From NCBI RefSeq assembly GCF_037027585.1, contig NZ_JAXCLE010000001.1, forward strand, positions 124,001-188,000: DNA of 64,000 nt. Direction: 5' to 3'. The notes below the pieces were generated by a model. It had not been told where the DNA came from. It saw only the letters and a program-made list of their open reading frames with translations, and made no database searches. Origin of the DNA: Solibacillus ferritrahens (GTDB taxonomy: Bacteria > Bacillota > Bacilli > Bacillales_A > Planococcaceae). Both the position numbers and the translations under genes were made by a program. Shown here in pieces: positions 53,162-60,639 of the stretch. Each line of letters opens with the position of its first letter. Positions within the stretch are counted from its first letter, which is position 1.

Positions 53162-54160
53162 TTACTTCAAAGTTTCCGTGACATATTGTGAAAAGTACTC
53201 TGTTGCTTCATGCTTTTGTTTTAACTCGCCTGCTTCTACATACATATCAACAATTTGCTGCCATACGTCTGTATTGAATTCATTGCTCCACGCAATTTGC
53301 GGCATATCGGTAATTAACTTTTCATCCACACCTGTGAAATCAACGATATGTTTTTTGGCACGCTCTTCATCCGCTAACATATATTCAATCGAAGCGGAGA
53401 TCGCATCATAAAAGCGGGAAACAGCTTCCGGGTTTTCTTCAACAAATTTACTACGTGCATACCAAGCTCCTACCGGTTGTTCCGGAATACTTTCTACGTA
53501 ATTCCAAGAGATTACTTTTGTTGTCCCTTCAGAAACGAGCTGTGTTGTATAAGGATCTACTAAAGAAATGGCGTCAACCTGATTGTTCTTAAGGGCATCC
53601 CCCATACTTGAAAACGGTACTTCTACAAATTCAACTTTATCCACATCTGCTCCGGACTCTTCAATAATCTTTTTCAGTCCTAAAACTAACTGGTTACGTG
53701 AGTCATAAATTGCTACCTTTTTTCCTTCTAAATCTTTTAAGTTTTCAATTTTTGAATCGGCTAATACTTGAACAGAGGCTGTATCAGGTCCTTCTGCTTG
53801 TGCAATTTCATTTTGAGCAATGGACACAAGGTCAAATCCGGATTCATTCGCCACCATCGCCGTACCTGGAGCTGACAAAATAATATCAACACTGCCAGAA
53901 CGCTGCGCATTGATCGATTCTGAGCCTGATTTAAATTCGATAAGTTTGACATCTAATCCGTGCTCTTCATAAATACCGACACTTTCTGCAATCCAGGCAT
54001 TTGTTAAAGCAGCATTTTTCTGAATACCAACTTTTAAAGGAATCACACCGCCATTTTCGGCTGAAGCCGTTGTTTTCGCTTCATCTTTACTGCATGCACT
54101 TAATAAAAGAAGCATCATCAGTGTTAGTAAATAAAAACCATTCTTTTTTAATTTCATCAT
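53162..54160 (-). CDS. ABC transporter substrate-binding lipoprotein, SsuA/ThiY type
   Basis: A 332-residue lipoprotein with lipobox LLLSACSK near residue 22. The mature part has the NMT1/SsuA pattern: LKVGIQKNAALTNAWIAES, GSESINAQRSGSVDIILSAPGTAMV and NNQVDAISLVDPYTTQLV. It captures the operon's substrate outside the cell. It is the first gene of the operon; a perfect TnrA-type box lies 49 bp before the inferred start of transcription. Confidence 0.9.
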   Translation of the reverse strand: MMKLKKNGFYLLTLMMLLLLSACSKDEAKTTASAENGGVIPLKVGIQKNAALTNAWIAESVGIYEEHGLDVKLIEFKSGSESINAQRSGSVDIILSAPGTAMVANESGFDLVSIAQNEIAQAEGPDTASVQVLADSKIENLKDLEGKKVAIYDSRNQLVLGLKKIIEESGADVDKVEFVEVPFSSMGDALKNNQVDAISLVDPYTTQLVSEGTTKVISWNYVESIPEQPVGAWYARSKFVEENPEAVSRFYDAISASIEYMLADEERAKKHIVDFTGVDEKLITDMPQIAWSNEFNTDVWQQIVDMYVEAGELKQKHEATEYFSQYVTETLK

Positions 54161-54255
54161 CTTGGTTTCCTCCTCTAAAATGTTTTCAAGAGACCTGTTT
54201 CACGATACGGAATGCGTTCCATTTTTCGATAAGGTCATTCGCTTGAGATATTCTT

Positions 54256-54261
54256 AGTATA
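54256..54261 (-). promoter_or_regulatory. Candidate -10 of the ABC/hydantoinase operon
   Basis: TATACT on the minus strand gives a start near 54249. No good -35 exists, as is usual for activator-dependent promoters. The TnrA-type box centre at 54298 is then at -49. Confidence 0.55.
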
Positions 54262-54289
54262 TATTTTTATAATTTTCTGACTACTATCT

Positions 54290-54306
54290 TGTTAGATTTT
54301 CTAACA
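54290..54306. promoter_or_regulatory. TnrA/GlnR-type box 1
   Basis: TGTTA-GATTTTC-TAACA fits TGTNA-N7-TNACA exactly and is a perfect dyad. It serves the minus-strand operon by position. Confidence 0.88.
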
Positions 54307-54341
54307 TAATTCTCGTTTTTAGATGTTTTGTTGAAATAAAA

Positions 54342-54358
54342 TGTTAACTATCCTAACA
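54342..54358. promoter_or_regulatory. TnrA/GlnR-type box 2
   Basis: TGTTA-ACTATCC-TAACA fits TGTNA-N7-TNACA exactly. Its centre (54350) is 49 bp before the start expected from TATAAA at 54387-54392 on the plus strand, which drives the regulator gene. Confidence 0.88.
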
Positions 54359-54433
54359 TTATGAATAGTTAATTAATAAAATTTAATATAAAAATATTAA
54401 TATGTAACTTTTATTAACGAGAGGTGGTCTATT

Positions 54434-54718
54434 ATGAATGAAAGCTATCAATCTTTTCGCGATAAGAAAATCATTTCAATCGGTAATGTTAGTGAGCTTC
54501 TTGGATTATCCATTCGTCAAATCCGATATTATGAGGAGCGCGGCCTCATCCTCCCCGCGCGATCTACTAAAGGCACAAGAAAATTTTCTCTCAAGGATAT
54601 TGAAATACTCAGCCTCATCGCAGAATGTGTGGAAGAAGGCGTTCAAACAGTTGAAATAAAAGCGTTGCTCAAAAAGCGCGGTCTTCCTTATTCTTCTCAG
54701 AAATATAAGGGGCTCTAG
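54434..54718 (+). CDS. tnrA: TnrA/GlnR-like MerR-family nitrogen regulator
   Basis: A 94-residue regulator. Residues 11-60 read KKIISIGNVSELLGLSIRQIRYYEERGLILPARSTKGTRKFS with little difference from B. subtilis TnrA, and EGVQTVEIKALL continues the match. TnrA has 110 residues and its C-terminus binds feedback-inhibited glutamine synthetase; here the end (KKRGLPYSSQKYKGL) is shorter and different, so that control may be altered. The gene is divergent from the nitrogen-scavenging operon and has its own perfect TnrA-type box, predicting autoactivation. GAGAGGTGG precedes the ATG. Confidence 0.85.
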   Translation: MNESYQSFRDKKIISIGNVSELLGLSIRQIRYYEERGLILPARSTKGTRKFSLKDIEILSLIAECVEEGVQTVEIKALLKKRGLPYSSQKYKGL

Positions 54719-54731
54719 ACAATGCAAAAAG

Positions 54732-54771
54732 GCATCAAAACCCTGGATAAAAGAGGGTTTGATGCTTTTTT
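54732..54771 (+). terminator. Terminator of the tnrA-like gene
   Basis: GCATCAAAACCCT and AGGGTTTGATGC form a 12-bp stem with one bulge, followed by TTTTTT. Confidence 0.92.
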
Positions 54772-54799
54772 ATTAATGCGGTTATACCTCACCGCTTGG

Positions 54800-54990
54800 A
54801 ATAACGGTAACAATTCCGCTTATTTAGAAATTCACCCGAAAATCAGCCAAAATAGAGGGAGAATTTTCCCTTATTCACCTGAAAAGTTGGAAAAAGTACG
54901 GTTTTTCAGGCAATAAGGGGAAATCTTACCCTTATTTAACCCCAGAACCGTGGTCATCGAGCAAATAGAGGAAAATTCTCCTCTTATTTT
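54800..54990. repeat. Four-palindrome element, copy 2
   Basis: Palindromes begin at 54800, 54849, 54912 and 54963 (intervals 49, 63, 51). Spacer 1 contains GAAAATCAGCC and spacer 3 contains ACCCCAGAACCGTGGTCATC, both shared with the other copies. The arms differ between copies by paired changes such as GAGG/CCTC in unit 4. It occupies the gap between the tnrA terminator and the next minus-strand gene. Confidence 0.88.
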
Positions 54991-55039
54991 CGTGGGTGTA
55001 ACTTTTCCCTGTTTCTTATAAAGAGATTAAATAAAAATA

Positions 55040-55714
55040 CTATGCTTTATCCGTCGGTATACGGTAATCAGGGTTAGATTGAGACCAACCTCCACCATCT
55101 TGCGCACTAAGATTTACATCAGTATTTCCGTCACCATCTACCCATATAGTTTCACCAGAAGGAAGGGTTCTCCAATGTGGTTCAACCGTATGGGAATTAG
55201 GGTTTTCAACTTGAATATGATCTACTTTTACATCACTTTCTTGCGCTATATTTACACCTTCATTACCATTTACATCAACAACATTGGCCATATCCAAAAC
55301 CGAGACGCCAAGGGTAGCAATCAGCGCCGTTTTACCTAGTTGCTTTGCTCCTTCTAATGACCGGTTTGAATCTCCATCCATCAAACCACCAGCGACATCT
55401 CCAATATTATTTACCGTTACAGAGATACCTTGTCCAATTGCCTTAGCAGTGTTTCCAACTCCCTCACCTAAGTCATCGAATCCTTGATCAATTTTATAGT
55501 CATCTTTAGTAACAATTCCACTTCCAACATTCCAGGCACCTTCTGCTACATTACCTAATTGTTTTCCTACAAATTCAGTAGAGTTTTTTACACCTTCTCC
55601 AACCTCTTGTATAAAATCCGAATTAGTCAATTCTCCAACACCTTTGATAATACCACCAGTCACATTACCAACTAACCACCCTGCACCTTCTCCAAGATCT
55701 TTCAAAAAACCCAT
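55040..55714 (-). CDS. Gly/Val-rich amphipathic protein of unknown function
   Basis: A 224-residue protein without signal peptide. The first 125 residues are low in charge and repeat GEGVxxxxxxxGxxxGxxAxGxxNVGxG-like amphipathic blocks, which could insert in or coat membranes. Residues 105-125 (LGKTALIATLGVSVLDMA) may form one hydrophobic helix. The last 45 residues are a separate compact segment, PHWRTLPSGETIWVDGDGN ... GGWSQSNPDYRIP, that looks like a small beta domain. No family is recognised; toxin-like or phage-derived origin is possible but unsupported. Confidence 0.55.
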   Translation of the reverse strand: MGFLKDLGEGAGWLVGNVTGGIIKGVGELTNSDFIQEVGEGVKNSTEFVGKQLGNVAEGAWNVGSGIVTKDDYKIDQGFDDLGEGVGNTAKAIGQGISVTVNNIGDVAGGLMDGDSNRSLEGAKQLGKTALIATLGVSVLDMANVVDVNGNEGVNIAQESDVKVDHIQVENPNSHTVEPHWRTLPSGETIWVDGDGNTDVNLSAQDGGGWSQSNPDYRIPTDKA

Positions 55715-55857
55715 ACTTTATTCACCCATTCTCTTTCTATTTTATAGGATATTGTACCTTATACAATAAAACTAATATACTACCCATTAAATAACAAGTG
55801 AATTTTATTTTATGGGCTACTTTTACTATGAGACTTTATGTATTTATAATAATAAAA

Positions 55858-55898
55858 CTGCCAAAGAGTTAGATTTCAATCATCTAATCCTTTGGCAG
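55858..55898 (-). terminator. Strong terminator downstream of the 56-kb membrane genes
   Basis: CTGCCAAAG-TTAGAT pairs with ATCTAA-CTTTGGCAG, a stem of 15 bp with one small internal loop; the minus strand continues TTTTATTATTAT. Element copy 3 lies between the last gene and this terminator, so the element would be transcribed in the 3' region. Confidence 0.8.
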
Positions 55899-55951
55899 CC
55901 TCGTTTTGACTTATTAAGTTTATTTAGGAGTAACCCGGTTATGACACGCTA

Positions 55952-56143
55952 AAAATAACGGTAAGAATTTCCCTTATTTTGAAAATCACCCGAAAATCAG
56001 CCAAAATAGCGGAAGAAACTTCCCTTATTCACCAAAAAAACTTAAAAAACATGATTTCCAGAGCAATAAGGGAAAAATTTCCCCTTATTTACCCCAAAAA
56101 CTACGATCATCGAGGAAATAGTGGAAAATTCTCCCCTTATTTT
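55952..56143. repeat. Four-palindrome element, copy 3
   Basis: Palindromes begin at 55952, 56003, 56065 and 56116 (intervals 51, 62, 51). Spacers carry GAAAATCAGCC and ACCCCAAAAACTACGATCATC. Copy 3 and copy 2 are only about 1 kb apart and flank the Gly-rich gene. The gap 55715-56156 contains no other gene. Confidence 0.88.
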
Positions 56144-56156
56144 ATCTCTAGTGATC

Positions 56157-56495
56157 TTAATTATATAAACTACGATCTACCTGTTTTGGTGTCATTGCAA
56201 ATTTTGTATAGAGGAAAATTATTAAACTAACAAAGGCACCGAGTGAAGTAAAGTTATTTAAAAAAGTGAGATTTGAAACGATATTTAAACCGCTCACAAT
56301 ATTCAATGTGTAAAATAATAACACTCCAAATAATGACACAGTCATAACTTTATTTTTTCTTTTCAATTGCTTTCGAAACAGCGGACTTCCCACAATACTT
56401 TCACTAGCCTTTGAATATTTAATTTGATTTAATAAAGCATAAACTAAACCTGAAATTATTATCAGAACGACAGCGAATCCTATAATATCATCCAT
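56157..56495 (-). CDS. Small membrane protein
   Basis: A 112-residue protein with three hydrophobic helices (about 5-22, 48-66, 80-100) and a basic loop (RKQLKRKNKVMTV). No family is recognised. It lies 21 bp after another small membrane protein gene, probably one operon. Confidence 0.6.
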   Translation of the reverse strand: MDDIIGFAVVLIIISGLVYALLNQIKYSKASESIVGSPLFRKQLKRKNKVMTVSLFGVLLFYTLNIVSGLNIVSNLTFLNNFTSLGAFVSLIIFLYTKFAMTPKQVDRSLYN

Positions 56496-56516
56496 ATGAA
56501 ATCCCCCTTCCTAATA

Positions 56517-56825
56517 TCACGAGTAAAACTCCCTTAATTTGTCTGGTAAGGTTTTATTCATAATGAATCCCGCTAAAGCTAATCCAATCAAAATAATGAC
56601 AAACTCCAAAACGTTCTCTAACCAACCTATTTGAATTGTTTCCGTAAGATTGGCACCACCCATAATCACCAATATCGCTACAGCCCATGCAAATAAAAAT
56701 CCTGCGCCATACTGTAGCCAGTCTTTTTTTGAAAGCTGTTTGAAAATTTCTCTGTTTTTATAAAATTTCATAATCATAAATAACAACAGTAAGCCACTCA
56801 TTATAAATCCAATCATTACAGTCAC
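56517..56825 (-). CDS. Small membrane protein
   Basis: A 102-residue protein with three hydrophobic helices (about 3-20, 43-62, 70-90) and the cytoplasmic segment KNREIFKQLSKKDWLQY between the first two. An AAAGGGAGTGACTGT ribosome site precedes the ATG. Function is unknown; it is paired with the gene at 56157. Confidence 0.6.
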   Translation of the reverse strand: MTVMIGFIMSGLLLLFMIMKFYKNREIFKQLSKKDWLQYGAGFLFAWAVAILVIMGGANLTETIQIGWLENVLEFVIILIGLALAGFIMNKTLPDKLREFYS

Positions 56826-56870
56826 TCCCTTTGAAAGTGGATATTAGTTCTATTCATTAAAAGAACTCCC

Positions 56871-57079
56871 CTAGCTCCCCACATAAACATTCACCTGATT
56901 GCGTCCTTCTTGCTTAGCTGCATACAAAGCTGTATCTGCTTTATGGAGCAGCTGATGCAGTGTTTCCTTGCGATATTCGTATATTTATGACGTTTACTAA
57001 AGGCATAGAGACATAAGTACAAATTAAGTACTCCCGACATACAAACAAGCGTAATATACATGTACAATTGCGAGCCCAC
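56871..57079 (-). pseudogene. Internally deleted GGDEF (diguanylate cyclase) gene
   Basis: From GTG 57079, after AGAGAGGAT, the frame encodes a membrane N-terminus (YMYITLVCMSGVLNLYLCLYAF) of the kind found in multi-helix sensor proteins. After SKRHKYTNIA the frame shifts and the remaining sequence is the C-terminal end of a GGDEF domain: LLHKADTALYAAKQEGRNQV, then a stop at 56871. The GGDEF motif itself and some 250 or more residues are missing. The gene has therefore lost its centre and is inactive. Confidence 0.85.
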
Positions 57080-57232
57080 AGTTGGTTTATCCTCTCTAAC
57101 ATTTTTTCCTTTAAATGTAGCATATTATAAAAAATAAGTGGATACTTTATTGAATTAGCACTAAATTACTATATAATTAAATTTCCTAGATAATAGGGTA
57201 TTAATAATTCTTTATAAGGGGGTTTCTCTGAG

Positions 57233-58057
57233 TTGATCATTTCTCCGAGCGTTAACATAAGTACTCAGATACTAAATGAAAAATCTGTTTTAGCTGCAAT
57301 GGAAACAAGTTTAGCAATGATTGAATTCAACTTAAATAGAGAAGTAATTTGGGTAAATGAAAATTTTTCTGAAACATTAGGCTATACAGTTACTGAAATG
57401 AAAAACATGCAACATGAACAGTTTTGCACTACGGAGTTTAGAAACAGCAAAGAATATAAAGAATTATGGAATAATCTTAGTAAAGGTGTAAAGTATCAAT
57501 CAAAGATTCAACGGGTTAATAAAACAGGTCATATACTCTGGTTAGAGGCTACCTATATTCCTATTTTAAATCATGAAGGTAAAGTTGAAGCTGTACTTAA
57601 AATAGCAACCAATATTACCCAACGTGAAAATACCACTAATAAAATCACTTCGGAATTAAAGGAAATGCCAATCGAATTAGTAAATTTGGTCGTTGGAAAT
57701 TCTAATGAAAAAATAATAGCAGTTGAATCGCTAAAGAGTCAGATTGATCTAATCACTGAAATCACTAAAACGATACGCAATATTTCCAGACAAACCAATG
57801 TATTGGCTTTAAATGCAGCAATTGAAGCTGCACGTGTAGGAGAACAGGGACGAGGCTTTAAAGTAGTAGCTGAAGAAGTGAGGAGATTGGCTGGTAATGT
57901 CGATGATGCCATTAAAAGTGTCAATCAGAATGTTGAAACCATTTTACAAGACGTAGGAAATGTAAGCAAAATTACAGACGATTTACAAAAAATTGTCCTA
58001 GAAACTCAATCAAAATTTACGAAGACGATTGCAGAATTTGAAAGTGTTATGAAATAG
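57233..58057 (+). CDS. Soluble PAS-domain chemoreceptor-like protein
   Basis: A 274-residue protein started by TTG after AAGGGGG. Residues 25-135 form a PAS domain (IWVNENFSETLGYTVTEMKNM, a PAC end with VLKIATNITQRE), the type that often binds haem or flavin. Residues 150-270 are a short methyl-accepting signalling helix pair with the conserved tip NVLALNAAIEAARVGEQGRGFKVVAEEVRRLA split over two helices. No transmembrane segment or HAMP is present, so it acts in the cytoplasm and probably on the CheA/CheW array. Aerotaxis or energy taxis is inferred. Confidence 0.88.
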   Translation: MIISPSVNISTQILNEKSVLAAMETSLAMIEFNLNREVIWVNENFSETLGYTVTEMKNMQHEQFCTTEFRNSKEYKELWNNLSKGVKYQSKIQRVNKTGHILWLEATYIPILNHEGKVEAVLKIATNITQRENTTNKITSELKEMPIELVNLVVGNSNEKIIAVESLKSQIDLITEITKTIRNISRQTNVLALNAAIEAARVGEQGRGFKVVAEEVRRLAGNVDDAIKSVNQNVETILQDVGNVSKITDDLQKIVLETQSKFTKTIAEFESVMK

Positions 58058-58077
58058 AATATTTGTTTTCCACTTAA

Positions 58078-58112
58078 GGGCACAATTCTTCATAAGGAAT
58101 TGGGCTTTTTTG
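58078..58112 (+). terminator. Terminator of the PAS-chemoreceptor gene
   Basis: CAATTC and GAATTG form the core stem, with GC closing pairs, followed by TTTTTT. Confidence 0.7.
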
Positions 58113-58241
58113 ATGTTATGATGGGGGTGAAGAAGACCTACCTACCAATTTCAATACATTTTTATTAACAGCGTCATTTGTTTTAATTGTATGGAGTATT
58201 GCTGTATCATCTTTTGTTAACTAATAATGTGGAGGCTTAAA

Positions 58242-58472
58242 ATGAAATTCTTCAGAAAGATGGCCAAGGTTGAGCAGAATAATTGGAGAAAAGGAGCCAT
58301 CCTCGGTTTTTACACTTATATGCTGCTATTATTTATTAATTATGTTTACTCACTAATATTTGGAAGTGAGCCTCTTACTTCAGGCGTAATCTTTTGGACT
58401 GGATTGTTAGTAGCTTTTGGGTACGAGTTTATCCTAAATTTTAATTCTAGAATGAAAGCAAAAAAATATTAA
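58242..58472 (+). CDS. Small two-helix membrane protein
   Basis: A 76-residue protein (ATG 58242, 7 bp after GTGGAGG) with a basic N-terminus, two transmembrane segments (about 22-42 and 52-68) and a basic end. No family is recognised. The frame upstream to 58227 lies within the ribosome site. Confidence 0.55.
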   Translation: MKFFRKMAKVEQNNWRKGAILGFYTYMLLLFINYVYSLIFGSEPLTSGVIFWTGLLVAFGYEFILNFNSRMKAKKY

Positions 58473-58477
58473 ATGTA

Positions 58478-58717
58478 TTAATCCAATTTATAATTACTGT
58501 TTTGTAGAAAGAAGCTAAAGATAGCACCGATTATTATTGAAATTACAATTTTGATGAGGTAGTTGTTTGTAAGTCCTTCCATAACATATCCCTTAAATTT
58601 TTGTAATTCTGTTGTTTCTGGCACCCAATCAATAACATAACCAATCCCTAACATCGTAGGAAGGCTAATCATTATATAGATAACGATAGAACTAAGAAGA
58701 AACGTCTTGATACTCAA
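58478..58717 (-). CDS. Small two-helix membrane protein
   Basis: About 79 residues if started at TTG 58717, 9 bp after GGAGG; the longer frame to 58780 has no ribosome site. Helices lie at about 5-28 and 55-73. Function is unknown. Confidence 0.5.
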   Translation of the reverse strand: MSIKTFLLSSIVIYIMISLPTMLGIGYVIDWVPETTELQKFKGYVMEGLTNNYLIKIVISIIIGAIFSFFLQNSNYKLD

Positions 58718-58850
58718 AGTATTGAACCTCCATTCCTCTAAACATTCCAAAGCACCCCATTTGTTAGACACATCTAACAAGGCGGTGCCGTTTGTTTTGG
58801 ATACGTTATAATCGTAGCCTTTTTATAGAAATAGGTTTCATTTTATATTT

Positions 58851-59297
58851 TCAGACATATTTTTCTGATATGTACAACCGCATATAAAGATAACCATCCT
58901 CTATATCGTCTTTTGATTCAAAGCCTAAGTTGCTCCAAAATTTTTGTGCAGTGATATTTTCTAGATTAACTGGTGCGGAAATCCTACGTGCATTGAATTC
59001 TTTACATAAATACTCAATACAAAGCTTAGCCGCTGCTGATCCATAGCCCCTTCTTTGAAACCGGCTATCTATCATAAAATTTATGATTTGGGGGTTATTT
59101 TCGCCAATATACATTGAAACAAAACCTACCATCACATTATCGGCATAAATTGCAAAAGGTCGTGAATCCTCATAATATACCCACGCTTCGGCTAATGACC
59201 ACGCTACAGAATCTACAAAGTCCACATTGGTATCAATTGTCCGCAAGTTTAAACATTCTTCGTAATTGTCCTGATTAATTGTTCTTAACTCTAGCAA
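58851..59297 (-). CDS. GNAT-family N-acetyltransferase
   Basis: A 148-residue acetyltransferase with the acetyl-CoA loop RFQRRGYGSAAAKLCIEYL near residue 88 and the NLENITAQKFWSNLGFES segment of motif B. LELRTINQDNYEECLNL at the start resembles spermine/spermidine N-acetyltransferases of the BltD/PaiA type. The acceptor substrate is not certain. Confidence 0.88.
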   Translation of the reverse strand: MLELRTINQDNYEECLNLRTIDTNVDFVDSVAWSLAEAWVYYEDSRPFAIYADNVMVGFVSMYIGENNPQIINFMIDSRFQRRGYGSAAAKLCIEYLCKEFNARRISAPVNLENITAQKFWSNLGFESKDDIEDGYLYMRLYISEKYV

Positions 59298-59494
59298 AGC
59301 AATACCACCTTCCCATCATAGTTATTCACACTATTCACCTCACCTAAATTTTAAAAAGTACATGTGTAAAATTATACCATTTAAAGACTTCAAGCTGTTA
59401 TACTTAAACGTACGGATTTGAGCAGTTTAACAGATTTTAGTGGCTCTCATTTAGGTTGCGAACTAATACTTATTCTTCTTGAAAGGTGCTGTAA

Positions 59495-59719
59495 ATGGCG
59501 ATAATACTGTCAATTAATCTAATATATGCAGTTTTAATTTGGATCTTTTTCAACCCGAAAAAAAGTTTAGTGTGGCTAAAACGGATGAAGTACAAAGAAG
59601 CGCATCAAGTAATTGAAGGCGCAATACGTTATTCAAAATGGGTGTCCTTAATCGGGATTCTGATGTTAACGCTTATAATTCTTGTTATTTTTATACTTAC
59701 AAAAGTAGAGATAGCTTAA
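59495..59719 (+). CDS. Small membrane protein
   Basis: A 74-residue protein with hydrophobic helices at 3-19 and 49-70 and a basic middle (KRMKYKEAHQVIEGAIRYSKW). It has an AAAGGTGCTGTAA ribosome region. It ends 14 bp before the phosphotransferase start and is probably co-transcribed with it. Unknown family. Confidence 0.5.
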   Translation: MAIILSINLIYAVLIWIFFNPKKSLVWLKRMKYKEAHQVIEGAIRYSKWVSLIGILMLTLIILVIFILTKVEIA

Positions 59720-59733
59720 GGGAGGTTTGTTTG

Positions 59734-60597
59734 TTGTTAAATAGTTTAATTGATCGATTTGGGCTGCAGGTGCAATCTGTTAGTGATGTGGAAAATTCTC
59801 ATAGTTCTACCGTCTATAAATGCACATTATTAAATGGGGAAAATGTTTTTTTGAAAATTCCCTATACAAAATTGAAATGGCAGCGTGAATTGGAAGCTTA
59901 TGAGGTTTTGAAGGGGCGTGTTGCTATTCCGGAAATGTTGGATTACTGGTCTGGTGATGATGCCTGTTCCGGCGCTTTTTTATTGTCTGAATTAAAAGGA
60001 AAACCGTTAACAACAGATGTTTCGCCAACCGTAGCTTTTCAAGTAGGTGTTCTTCAAGGCACTATGCATTCGATTCGTCCACCAGAAGGGAAATTGTTAA
60101 CCGGTATCCAAAATGAATTTCCAAACTGGTCTCATTTTATCGAGAAACAATTTTATAGCTTTGCTGAAGATGTAATCACTGTTGTGGACGACTATTTGTA
60201 CAGGAAAGCCATTGAGAAATTTGAGGAAATGAAACAGCAGCTTCCTCCTCATGATGGACCGAGCTTTGTACATATGGATTTCCGACCAGCCAATATTATT
60301 ATTGACAGCAATCAAGTTTCAGGCATGATTGATTTTGAAAGTGTCCGCTTCGGTTCAACAGAAATAGACTTCACAAAATTGAACCGTGATTTCTTAAGCT
60401 TCAACCCTGCTTTCTATGAGGCGTTTCAAGAAGGCTATAAAAGCGTTAGGCCACTCATTGATTTAGATACAGTCTTACCGTTTTATTCATTTATAGATGC
60501 CTTCAATAGTATTGGCTGGTCTAAGCGTCGTGGTATTGAAAAAAACGCTTTGTTTTTAGAAGAAAATTTAGCTAAATTAAAGACTTTTGTTATGTAA
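59734..60597 (+). CDS. Aminoglycoside/choline-kinase-like phosphotransferase
   Basis: About 287 residues from TTG 59734 (or 59731), following AAGGGAGG; the long frame to 59638 overlaps the previous gene. The kinase core is visible: FLKIPYTKLKWQRELEAY (ATP-lysine), the catalytic loop FVHMDFRPANIII with an HxDxxxxN layout, and the metal Asp in MIDFESVRFGSTEIDF. The family (APH) phosphorylates antibiotics, sugars or choline; the substrate here is unknown and resistance should not be assumed. Confidence 0.87.
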   Translation: MLNSLIDRFGLQVQSVSDVENSHSSTVYKCTLLNGENVFLKIPYTKLKWQRELEAYEVLKGRVAIPEMLDYWSGDDACSGAFLLSELKGKPLTTDVSPTVAFQVGVLQGTMHSIRPPEGKLLTGIQNEFPNWSHFIEKQFYSFAEDVITVVDDYLYRKAIEKFEEMKQQLPPHDGPSFVHMDFRPANIIIDSNQVSGMIDFESVRFGSTEIDFTKLNRDFLSFNPAFYEAFQEGYKSVRPLIDLDTVLPFYSFIDAFNSIGWSKRRGIEKNALFLEENLAKLKTFVM

Positions 60598-60632
60598 AAA
60601 AAATAGTGCCGAGTAGATATCGCTTGGCACTA
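60596..60632 (-). terminator. Terminator of the HAD phosphatase gene
   Basis: On the minus strand TAGTGCC pairs with GGCACTA and runs into TTTTTTTT. Confidence 0.85.
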
Positions 60633-60639
60633 CCGCTTA

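Noticed and set aside
54722..54916. 64-codon plus-strand frame after the tnrA-like gene
   Set aside because: It runs through the tnrA terminator hairpin and the palindrome element; no ribosome site.
58134..58224. Short hydrophobic peptide frame (EDLPTNFNTFLL...)
   Set aside because: A GGGGGTGAAG site precedes it and it looks like a single membrane helix, but the frame has no start codon; a frameshift or remnant cannot be told apart.
59734..60597. Aminoglycoside resistance gene
   Set aside because: The APH fold is shared by many kinases with other substrates; nothing in the context supports resistance.
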